From assembly GCA_945788545.1 (NCBI GenBank), contig CALZMK010000049.1:1-8022 (forward strand): a stretch of 8,022 nucleotides of DNA, read 5' to 3'. Position 1 is the stretch's first letter. Each line of letters opens with the position of its first letter. The position numbers and the translations under genes are program-made. The notes beneath the pieces were generated by a model, which saw only the letters and a list, made by a program, of their open reading frames with translations, searched no databases and was not told where the DNA came from. Below, piece by piece: positions 1 through 6,860 of this stretch. The stretch is from an uncultured Prevotella sp. Lineage in GTDB: Bacteria; Bacteroidota; Bacteroidia; Bacteroidales; Bacteroidaceae.

Positions 1-725
1 GGATGATCAAGCCTGCGGGCTTTATTGCCTCGAAGCGCTATCCCGTCATCATGTATCAGTATGGCGGACCTGGCAACCAGCAAGTGCTCAACTCATGGAA
101 CATCGGAAGTCGTGGACAGGGAGCTGTCATCGAGCAGTATATGGCCCAGCAAGGATATGTTGTGGTATGCGTGGATGGCAGGGGAACAGGCGGACGCGGT
201 GCCGAATTTGAGAAATGCACCTACCTGCGCCTCGGTGAGAAGGAGTCTGCCGACCAGGTGGAGACAGCCTTGTGGCTTGCAAAACAATCATACATCGACA
301 AGGACCGCATCGGTATATGGGGATGGAGCTATGGTGGATGGAACACCCTGATGTCGATGTCGGAGGGTCGCCCCGTGTTCAAGGCTGGAGTAGCCGTCGC
401 GCCTCCCACTTGCTGGCGCTATTACGACACTGTATATACCGAGCGCTTCATGCGCACACCCAAGGAGAATGCCTCGGGATATGACGAGGTGAACCCGATA
501 GCACGTGCACCGAAACTGCATGGTGCCCTCCTCATCTGCCATGGTCTTGCCGACGACAACGTCCACTTCCAGAACAGTGCCGAATATGTTGAGGCACTCG
601 TTCAGGCCGACAAGGACTTCCGCCAACTCGTATATACCAACCGCAATCACGGTATCTCGGGGGGCAATACCACCAACCACCTTTTCCGTCAGATAATGAA
701 TTGGTTTAATACAGAATTAAAATAA
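1..725 (+). CDS. S9B prolyl oligopeptidase family peptidase (DPP-IV type), C-terminal catalytic domain, 5' truncated
   Basis: This is the alpha/beta-hydrolase domain of a serine peptidase that removes N-terminal dipeptides (Xaa-Pro) from peptides, normally in the periplasm or at the cell surface. Counting from the first in-window Met (base 3), the nucleophile is Ser109 in GWSYGG, the acid is Asp184 in the ADDNVHFQ motif, and the base is His216 in NRNHGIS. Compared with human DPP-IV from memory, Tyr20 in the YGGPG motif matches the oxyanion tyrosine. Trp138, Tyr141, Tyr145 and Asn186 match the residues lining the proline-binding S1 pocket and its surroundings, so the active site looks intact. 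The Met at base 3 is internal: family members have about 450-500 more residues upstream (signal peptide and beta-propeller), which lie outside the window. Prolyl tripeptidyl peptidase is a close alternative, since the propeller residues that set the cleaved length cannot be seen. The stop is TAA at 723-725, 18 bases before the next gene. Confidence 0.93.
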   Translation, partial: MIKPAGFIASKRYPVIMYQYGGPGNQQVLNSWNIGSRGQGAVIEQYMAQQGYVVVCVDGRGTGGRGAEFEKCTYLRLGEKESADQVETALWLAKQSYIDKDRIGIWGWSYGGWNTLMSMSEGRPVFKAGVAVAPPTCWRYYDTVYTERFMRTPKENASGYDEVNPIARAPKLHGALLICHGLADDNVHFQNSAEYVEALVQADKDFRQLVYTNRNHGISGGNTTNHLFRQIMNWFNTELK

Positions 726-743
726 TCAAAAAACAAACGAAAA

Positions 744-2519
744 ATGAAAACATTAGCTACAGTTGCCCTTGCGCTCATGATGCCGTTGACGGTGTCGGCA
801 GCCAAGGCAAAGAAAAAACAAGTTGTGAAGAAGGTCTCGGCCATCGAGATTGTGCAGAAGATGAACGATGAGTATCAGAAGGCTCATTCGCCAGAGGTGG
901 GAACAGGTGCCGACGAGGCAGCCTATTTCGCCGCCAACATGGAGGCATATCGCCTCACGGGTAATGCGCGCTATCTGGAATATTGCGACAAATGGGCGCG
1001 CCACAACAAGTGGAGTGGGGTGATGGAGGCATATCTCGACCTCAACGAACTCAATCCCGGCACTCATAAGATTGCTTCGCTGCTTCGTGCCGACAATATC
1101 CAGTCGCTGCCCGTGCTTGCCAAATTATATAAGGTGACACGTTGCCCCAAGTATCTCGACCGCATCCTTGCTTCCTATGCACAAGCCGATGTTCTCTCGC
1201 TCGTGCGCACACTCGACGCACTGCCCGCCGACGCTCCTCAGCGCCAGAATATCGTTGACAAGGTGAAGTCGGATGTCGCAGCCGCCCCCTCGCTCTATCC
1301 CCTCCTGTGGACAGTGAACAGGGGATTGTTGGACAAGTCAAAATACGACGCCACCATCCAGCAGTTGTGGAGTGATCGCGACAATTCGCCCATCTCTCTC
1401 CTTGCCGCATGCGAGAAGGTGAGATATGACGACTCCACCCTCGTAGCTCCCCGTCAGATGACAGTGGAGGTGAAGAATCCCTCGGGCATCCAGCGCCAGG
1501 AGGTTGTTGAGCTCAGTGCCGCCGACATATTCAAGCGCCTCGGTATCAGTGGCGGACGCCAGTTTGTGGTGAAGAACGCCATTGGCAACGAGATACCCTC
1601 GCAGTTGACCCACGACGGAAAGATCCTCGTGGATGTAGCCGTGGCACCTTCATCAGCAGCCACAATCACCATTGTCACAGGACAACCCCAGTCATACGTC
1701 AATACTTGCTACGGCCGAATGTATCCCGAGCGTGTGGATGACATAGCATGGGAGAACGACCGTGGTGCCTATCGCTGCTATGGTCCTGCCTTGCAGCGCT
1801 CGGGCGAGGATGCCTATGGCAATGACGTGTGGGTGAAGAACACCCCCGACCTCGTGGTGGAAAACCGTTATCACGACGAGCTTGTCAACAAACTGAGTTA
1901 TCATGTGGATCGCGGATACGGTCTCGACTGCTATAAGGTGGGTCCAACACTCGGTTGCGGTACTCCCGCCATCGTCAATGGCGACGACATCCGCTTCCCC
2001 TATTGCTGGACATCCTATGAGCTTCTCGACAACGGACCATTGCGCTTTACCGTGCGTCTCGACTATGGTGTCAATGGCGAGCACCGCATCCTCTCGCTCG
2101 ACAAGGGCAGCAACTTCAACAAGATGACTGTATGGTATGACGGCATCACCGCTCCGGTGGATGTTGCTTCGGGAGTAGTCATCCACACCGAGGACACCGA
2201 GAGTGTTGTTCTTGGTAAGGACTTCGTGCAATATGCCGACCCCACCGACAATCCCAAGAATCAGAATTTCCAGATATATGTGGCAGCCATCTTCCCTGAT
2301 GGTGTTGACGCCACCCGCAAGGTGATGTATAAGAATCCCGTGCGCGGCAATGCCGGCCATGCCCTTGGTGTGAAGAAGGGATTGCAGCCCAATGAGAAAT
2401 TCACGTATTACTTCGGTTCATCCTGGAGCAAATACGATTGTCGCAATCAGAAAGAATGGCAGATGCGCATCGACACCTTCAAGTCGGCGCTCGCCTGTCC
2501 GCTTGAGATTAAATTATAG
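744..2519 (+). CDS. Secreted DUF4861 family protein with a shortened GH105/GH88-like N-terminal region
   Basis: A 591-residue exported protein. Residues 1-20 form a signal peptide (Lys2, hydrophobic core, cleavage near VSA19 or SAA20), followed by a Lys-rich stretch to about 30. Residues about 233-590 match DUF4861 as I remember it: YPER at 327-330, DDIAWENDR at 332-340, YGPAL at 346-350 and DVWVK at 361-365. DUF4861 has no settled biochemical role; in Bacteroidales it often occurs with or fused to GH105/GH88 unsaturated uronyl hydrolases in pectin-type polysaccharide loci. Residues about 33-225 look like that hydrolase in pieces: ANMEAYRLTGNARYLEY (64-80) and KWARHNKW (83-90), then AYLDLNELNPGTHKIA, ADNIQSLPVLAKLYKVT and LLWTVNRGLLDKSKY in family order. 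However, this region spans about 190 residues instead of about 350-380. Asp117 may align with the family's catalytic Asp, but the RGDGW-type segment is absent. I infer a non-catalytic or repurposed domain. The start fits the signal peptide and sits behind an A-rich leader without a Shine-Dalgarno sequence. Confidence 0.85.
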   Translation: MKTLATVALALMMPLTVSAAKAKKKQVVKKVSAIEIVQKMNDEYQKAHSPEVGTGADEAAYFAANMEAYRLTGNARYLEYCDKWARHNKWSGVMEAYLDLNELNPGTHKIASLLRADNIQSLPVLAKLYKVTRCPKYLDRILASYAQADVLSLVRTLDALPADAPQRQNIVDKVKSDVAAAPSLYPLLWTVNRGLLDKSKYDATIQQLWSDRDNSPISLLAACEKVRYDDSTLVAPRQMTVEVKNPSGIQRQEVVELSAADIFKRLGISGGRQFVVKNAIGNEIPSQLTHDGKILVDVAVAPSSAATITIVTGQPQSYVNTCYGRMYPERVDDIAWENDRGAYRCYGPALQRSGEDAYGNDVWVKNTPDLVVENRYHDELVNKLSYHVDRGYGLDCYKVGPTLGCGTPAIVNGDDIRFPYCWTSYELLDNGPLRFTVRLDYGVNGEHRILSLDKGSNFNKMTVWYDGITAPVDVASGVVIHTEDTESVVLGKDFVQYADPTDNPKNQNFQIYVAAIFPDGVDATRKVMYKNPVRGNAGHALGVKKGLQPNEKFTYYFGSSWSKYDCRNQKEWQMRIDTFKSALACPLEIKL

Positions 2520-2526
2520 AAGGAGA
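2519..2526 (+). promoter_or_regulatory. Strong Shine-Dalgarno sequence for the efflux adaptor gene
   Basis: The bases GAAGGAGA lie 11 bases upstream of the ATG at 2537, counted from the last G of AGGAG, and begin at the last base of the preceding stop codon TAG (2517-2519). It is the only near-perfect anti-16S match ahead of a start in this window. The DUF4861, pump and channel genes start behind A-rich or unremarkable leaders. It supports the chosen adaptor start, and the overlap with the upstream stop suggests possible translational coupling. Confidence 0.7.
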
Positions 2527-2536
2527 TAACTTAATA

Positions 2537-3682
2537 ATGAATAAAAAGACTATAATGTTCCTTTCGTCGGTCCTGCTGCTTGCCTCGTGCGGCAGCAAGG
2601 GTCACGACGAGTCAAAAGAAGAGAAGCATGGAGATGAACACGACCATGCTGGAGAGATTGTCATGACGAAGCACCAGTTAGAGGAGGCTCACGTGATGAC
2701 ATCAGTGGTAACCCCGTCTGCCTTTGTCAATGTGATAAAGGTGGGAGGACAGATAGTGTCCTCTCAGAACGACGAACAGACCATTGCCGCCACATCCGAC
2801 GGCATCGTGCAGTTTGCCGCCCGCCAGTTGACCGAGGGTGCCACCGTTGTTGCGGGACAACAACTCGCCACCCTCTCGTCGCGCAATCTCCAGTCGGGCG
2901 ACCCCGTAGCCAAGGCAAAGTCAGCCTTCCTCGCCGCCCAAAGTCAGTTGGAGAGGGCGAAGGAACTTGTAGCCGATAAGATTATATCCCAGAAAGCCTA
3001 CGAACAGGCGAAATTGGACTATGAGCAGGCTCTTGCGGCATGGCGTGGCATGGAATCCACCGCCTCCAAGGGTGGGGTGGTGATATCCTCCCCCCGAGCC
3101 GGATATGTCAAGAACATCCTTGTGCGCCAGGGCGACTATGTCACCATCGGTACACCGCTCCTCACCCTCACCTCCAATCGTCGTCTGCAGTTGCGTGCCG
3201 ACGTACCGCAGCAATACATCCGTCAGTTGTCATCCGTCAGCGGTGCCAATTTCCGCATTCCGGGCGACGACACCCTCTATCGACTTTCCGCCCTCAACGG
3301 ACGGGTGGAGTCGTATGCCCGCAGTCTTGCCGACGGTTCGGCATTCGCTCCCGTCATTATGTCGATGGATAATGTGGGCAATATCCTCCCGGGTTCCTAT
3401 GCCGATGTCTATCTGTTGATGAACGACCGACAGGAGTGCATATCCTTGCCGTCTGCAGCAATCACCGAGGAGCAGGGTCTTTACTTCGTGTATGTTGCGG
3501 AGCCCGACGAACCCGGAGTGTTTGTCAAGCGTGAGGTGACCATAGGTCGCGACAATGGTGAGCGCATCGAGATCACGTCCGGCATTAAGTCGGGCGAGAC
3601 GGTAGTCACCCATGGTGCCATGCAGGTGAAACTCGCCTCGATGAGTGGCTCCGTGCCCGAAGGACATAGCCATAGTCATTGA
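2537..3682 (+). CDS. Efflux RND periplasmic adaptor subunit (HlyD/CzcB/CusB-like lipoprotein)
   Basis: Membrane-fusion protein (381 residues) that bridges the inner-membrane RND pump and the outer-membrane channel. The N-terminus is a lipoprotein signal with lipobox LASC (15-18), so Cys18 is the likely lipidated residue. A charged His-rich linker follows, with HGDEHDH at 31-37. The first lipoyl half-motif is at about 82-115, the alpha-hairpin at about 122-172 (AKSAFLAAQSQLERAKELV, then the returning helix with YEQAKLDYEQALAAW), and the second lipoyl half at about 180-211 (ISSPRAGYVKNILVRQGDYV). The beta-barrel is at about 213-295 and the membrane-proximal domain at about 300-370. The extreme C-terminus is GHSHSH (376-381). 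His-rich ends suggest periplasmic metal binding, fitting heavy-metal export, but the metal cannot be read from the sequence. Length and domain order are normal for the family. It begins 17 bases after the DUF4861 gene and precedes its pump by 57 bases. The start is supported by both the signal sequence and the Shine-Dalgarno sequence. Confidence 0.93.
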   Translation: MNKKTIMFLSSVLLLASCGSKGHDESKEEKHGDEHDHAGEIVMTKHQLEEAHVMTSVVTPSAFVNVIKVGGQIVSSQNDEQTIAATSDGIVQFAARQLTEGATVVAGQQLATLSSRNLQSGDPVAKAKSAFLAAQSQLERAKELVADKIISQKAYEQAKLDYEQALAAWRGMESTASKGGVVISSPRAGYVKNILVRQGDYVTIGTPLLTLTSNRRLQLRADVPQQYIRQLSSVSGANFRIPGDDTLYRLSALNGRVESYARSLADGSAFAPVIMSMDNVGNILPGSYADVYLLMNDRQECISLPSAAITEEQGLYFVYVAEPDEPGVFVKREVTIGRDNGERIEITSGIKSGETVVTHGAMQVKLASMSGSVPEGHSHSH

Positions 3683-3700
3683 AATCGGAGATTTCAATGA
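3676..3700 (+). other. Perfect 11-bp inverted repeat (hairpin) across the adaptor stop codon
   Basis: TCATTGAAATC (3676-3686) and GATTTCAATGA (3690-3700) are exact reverse complements separated by the triloop GGA. The left arm includes the last adaptor codon and its TGA stop (3680-3682), so a terminating ribosome would melt the stem. No T-run follows on either strand, so it does not look like an intrinsic terminator. A role in protecting or processing the mRNA between the adaptor and pump genes, or in tuning their ratio, is inference. Confidence 0.65.
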
Positions 3701-3732
3701 AATTAAAGAATTAAAGAATTAAAAAATTAAAG
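3701..3732 (+). repeat. Four tandem copies of an 8-base unit, AATTAAAG, in the adaptor-pump gap
   Basis: Copies lie at 3701-3708, 3709-3716, 3717-3724 and 3725-3732; the third ends in A instead of G and the others are identical. The array directly abuts the hairpin's right arm and ends 7 bases before the pump's GTG start. It is a short, AT-rich microsatellite able to change length by slippage, which would alter the untranslated spacing ahead of the pump. Any effect on expression is inference. Confidence 0.75.
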
Positions 3733-3739
3733 TTCTCTC

Positions 3740-6700
3740 GTGCTGAATAAGATAATAAGATTTTCATTGGACAATCGCCTGGCGATTGTGATAGTGTCGG
3801 TATTACTGATGCTCTTCGGAGTATATACCACAAGCAATATGGAAGTTGACGTCTTCCCCGACCTCAACGCCCCCACCGTCGTTGTCATGACCGAAGCAAG
3901 CGGTATGGCAGCCGAGGAGGTGGAGCGCCTTGTCACCTTTCCCGTCGAAACCGCTGTCAACGGAGCTACCGACGTGCGTCGTGTGCGCTCCTCATCCACC
4001 ACGGGATTCTCCGTCGTGTGGGTGGAGTTCAACTGGGGCACCGACATCTATCGAGCCCGCCAGATTGTTTCCGAGAAACTCGCCACAGTGCGCGACGACC
4101 TGCCCGCGGGTATAGGTAATCCCACCCTCGGTCCACAGTCCTCAATCCTTGGCGAGTTGATGTTTGTATCACTCACCTCCGACACCACATCCCTTCAGGA
4201 CCTTCGCACCATAGCCGACTGGACTATCCGTCCCCGTCTTCTTGCCACGGGCGGAGTGGCTCAGGTGGCAGTACTCGGCGGTGAGGTCAAGGAATATCAG
4301 ATTCAGCTCTCTCCCGAACGGATGTCCCATCATGGTGTCACACTCAGCGATGTAATGACGGCAGTCGAGGGAATGAATGCCAATGTCTCGGGCGGTACAT
4401 TGTATGAATACGGTAATGAGTATATCGTGCGCGGATTGCTCTCCACGACGGATGTCAACCACCTCTCCGACGCTCTCGTGGCCTCCACCACATCGGGCCC
4501 TGTATGCCTGCGCGATGTGGCAGAGGTGAAGGTGGGCAACAAGACCCCTCGCACCGGTGTGTCGAGCTACAACTGCAAGTCGGCAGTCACCCTCACCGTC
4601 ACCAAGCAACCCAACACCAGTACACTCTCCCTCACCGCCGATCTCGACAGTACGCTTGCCGACCTGCGCACCACCTTGCCCTCCGATGTCCATCTCTCCA
4701 CAGATGTCTATCGTCAGTCGCGCTTCATCGAGAGCAGTATCGACAATGTGAAGGATGCCCTCCTCGAAGGCGCCCTCTTCGTTGTCGTCGTCCTGTTCAT
4801 CTTCCTTATGAACGCCCGCACCACGATAATCTCCCTTGTCACCATACCCCTCTCCCTCCTTGCGGCCATCGTGGCCCTGCACGCTCTCGACCTCACCATC
4901 AACACGATGAGTCTCGGTGGATTGTGCATTGCCATCGGTTCGCTTGTCGATGATGCCATCGTGGATGTGGAGAATGTATATAAGCGCCTGCGCGCCAACC
5001 GCCAGTTGCCCATCCCCGGTCGTCGTCCCGTGGTGGATGTTATCTTCGACGCTTCTCGCGAGGTGCGAATGCCCATCCTCAACTCCACATTGATTATCAT
5101 CGCCAGTTTCCTGCCCATCTTCTTCCTCACAGGTATGGAGGGTCGTATGCTTGCCCCCTTGGGCATAGCCTTCATCGTCGCCCTGTGTTCATCCACAGTG
5201 GTGGCGCTCACCCTCACCCCCGTCCTGTGCAGTTTCCTGCTCGGCAGTGGCAGACACTCGTTGAAGGTGCAGAAAGACCCCATAATAATAACATATCTGC
5301 AGTCCCACTATCTCAAGTCATTGCGCTGGGCGTTGTCACATCGTCGTGTCGTACTCGGCACCACACTTGCCGTCCTCATCGCCGCTATAGTCATCTTTGC
5401 CGGTTTCGGACGCTCCTTCCTCCCTCCCTTCAACGAGGGCTCGTTCACCGTAAATGTCAGTACCATGCCCGGTATATCCATTGAGGAGTCCGACAGTATA
5501 GGCCTTCGCGCCGAGCGAGCCCTGTTGTCCATTCCCGAGATAAAGGTTGTGGGCAGAAAGACAGGCCGCGCCGAACTCGACGAGCATGCCTTGGGAGTGA
5601 ACACCAGTGAGATAGAGGCCCCCTTCGAACTCACCGACCGCTCCAAGGACGAACTCCTTGCCGACGTGCGTCATCGCCTTGGCGAGATACCCGGCATCAA
5701 CGTCGAGGTGGGTTCGCCCATCAGTCATCGTATCGACGCCATGCTCTCCGGCACCCGTGCCGGCATAGCCATAAAGTTGTTTGGCGCCGACCTCAACAGG
5801 ATGTATGCCTTGGGCAATCAGATAAAGGACGAGATAAAGGATATCGAGGGCATTGCCGACCTCAACGTGGAGCAGCAGGTGGAGCGCCCTCAGCTCACCA
5901 TCCGTCCTCGTGCCGCCCTCCTTGCCCAGTATGGAGTCACCATCCCCGAGTTTGCCTCCTATGTCGAGACCCTCCTCCAGGGCAAGGCAGTGTCTCAGGT
6001 GTATGACGGCAATAGCACCTTCGACCTCACACTGAAAGTGGACGACAATCATCGCCTGTCGATACAAGACATAAAAGACCTTCGCCTGCAGACCCCACGC
6101 GGACCAGTCACCCTCAGCCAACTCGCCACCATCACCTCCACCTCGGGCCCCAACACCATCAGTCGTGAGAATGTACAGCGCAAGATAGTTATCTCGGCAA
6201 ATGTCTCGGGACGCGACCTTCGTGGAGTTGTGAATGACATCCGTGCGAAGATAAGCGAGCACATCACTCTGCCCGAGGGTTATCATATAGAATACGGTGG
6301 ACAGTTTGAGAGCGAGCAGAAGGCATCGCGCACTCTCATGGTGGCGTCGCTGATAAGTCTGATAATCATCTTCGTCCTGCTGTACCAACAGTTCAGCTCC
6401 CTCACCCAGTCGGCTGTGGTGATGTTGAATCTCCCGTTGGCAGTGATAGGCGGTGTCGTGGCAATCTCCATGACGAGTGGGGTAGTGAGCATCCCCGCCA
6501 TCATCGGATTCATCTCCCTCTTTGGCATCGCCACCCGCAATGGTATGCTACTCGTGTCGCGCTATAATGACCTGCGCCGCAAGGATTATAGTTTGATAGA
6601 CAGTATCCTCACCGGCAGTGTCGATCGTCTCAACCCCATCCTCATGACAGCCCTCACGAGTGCGTTGGCTCTCATCCCGATGGCTCTCACTGGAGATCTG

Positions 6701-6847
6701 CCAGGCAATGAGTTACAGTCACCGATGGCAAAGGTCATCTTTGGCGGTCTCATCACCTCCACCCTCCTCAATGTCTTCATCATCCCGATAATGTATTATC
6801 TTATAAATAACCCTGCTCGTGTTAGTAAGGTGAAGTTAAAGAAGTAA
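3740..6847 (+). CDS. Heavy-metal-type RND efflux pump, inner-membrane permease (CzcA/CusA family)
   Basis: Proton-driven pump of 1035 residues, the normal family length, that exports ions from the periplasm or cytoplasm through the adaptor and channel encoded beside it. The RND layout is complete: TM1 at about 13-31, a periplasmic porter domain, TM2-TM6 at about 340-500, TM7 at about 534-556, a second porter domain, and TM8-TM12 at about 865-1021. The family motif VFPDLNAPTVVV is at 38-49. TM4 carries AIGSLVDDAIVDVEN (398-412), whose acidic residues Asp404, Asp405, Asp409 and Glu411 lie where the proton-relay carboxylates are expected. Aligned by eye to CusA around NEG (565-567) and GRAE (609-612), Asn572 and Thr622 replace two methionines of its Cu/Ag triad, so a divalent metal is more likely; the substrate remains uncertain. 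The start is GTG: an in-frame TAA at 3728-3730 closes the frame, no ATG or TTG lies between, and the resulting MLNKIIRF N-terminus is typical. There is no clear Shine-Dalgarno sequence. Confidence 0.95.
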   Translation: MLNKIIRFSLDNRLAIVIVSVLLMLFGVYTTSNMEVDVFPDLNAPTVVVMTEASGMAAEEVERLVTFPVETAVNGATDVRRVRSSSTTGFSVVWVEFNWGTDIYRARQIVSEKLATVRDDLPAGIGNPTLGPQSSILGELMFVSLTSDTTSLQDLRTIADWTIRPRLLATGGVAQVAVLGGEVKEYQIQLSPERMSHHGVTLSDVMTAVEGMNANVSGGTLYEYGNEYIVRGLLSTTDVNHLSDALVASTTSGPVCLRDVAEVKVGNKTPRTGVSSYNCKSAVTLTVTKQPNTSTLSLTADLDSTLADLRTTLPSDVHLSTDVYRQSRFIESSIDNVKDALLEGALFVVVVLFIFLMNARTTIISLVTIPLSLLAAIVALHALDLTINTMSLGGLCIAIGSLVDDAIVDVENVYKRLRANRQLPIPGRRPVVDVIFDASREVRMPILNSTLIIIASFLPIFFLTGMEGRMLAPLGIAFIVALCSSTVVALTLTPVLCSFLLGSGRHSLKVQKDPIIITYLQSHYLKSLRWALSHRRVVLGTTLAVLIAAIVIFAGFGRSFLPPFNEGSFTVNVSTMPGISIEESDSIGLRAERALLSIPEIKVVGRKTGRAELDEHALGVNTSEIEAPFELTDRSKDELLADVRHRLGEIPGINVEVGSPISHRIDAMLSGTRAGIAIKLFGADLNRMYALGNQIKDEIKDIEGIADLNVEQQVERPQLTIRPRAALLAQYGVTIPEFASYVETLLQGKAVSQVYDGNSTFDLTLKVDDNHRLSIQDIKDLRLQTPRGPVTLSQLATITSTSGPNTISRENVQRKIVISANVSGRDLRGVVNDIRAKISEHITLPEGYHIEYGGQFESEQKASRTLMVASLISLIIIFVLLYQQFSSLTQSAVVMLNLPLAVIGGVVAISMTSGVVSIPAIIGFISLFGIATRNGMLLVSRYNDLRRKDYSLIDSILTGSVDRLNPILMTALTSALALIPMALTGDLPGNELQSPMAKVIFGGLITSTLLNVFIIPIMYYLINNPARVSKVKLKK

Positions 6848-6860
6848 AGTATTGATAGAT

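Noticed and set aside
3..5. ATG at base 3 as the start of the peptidase gene
   Set aside because: It falls inside the conserved catalytic domain just before the strand leading to the oxyanion tyrosine; the signal peptide and propeller must lie upstream of the window.
726..743. Promoter in the gap before the DUF4861 gene
   Set aside because: The 18 bases are A-rich with no TAnnTTTG or TTTG element, and I saw none at suitable spacing just upstream.
1692..2360. Minus-strand open frame (222 codons) opposite the DUF4861 region
   Set aside because: The sense strand carries the DUF4861 motifs continuously; the antisense translation has no recognisable features.
3697..3714. Five-codon open frame (MKLKN) starting in the hairpin's right arm
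   Set aside because: Far too short, no Shine-Dalgarno sequence, and composed mostly of the tandem octamer; a chance ATG is the simpler explanation.
3676..3732. Intrinsic terminator between adaptor and pump genes
   Set aside because: The hairpin is AT-rich and followed by A/G-rich sequence on the + strand. No T-run flanks it on the minus strand either, and the genes on both sides belong to one efflux system.
4169..4882. Minus-strand open frame (237 codons) inside the pump gene
   Set aside because: Codon-bias shadow of the pump gene; low-complexity Gly/Glu-rich translation with no recognisable domain.
5336..6388. Long open frame on the minus strand (350 codons) inside the pump gene
   Set aside because: The + strand encodes a clearly recognisable RND pump here. 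C-rich third positions on the coding strand suppress stops on the opposite strand, and the minus-strand translation resembles no family I know.
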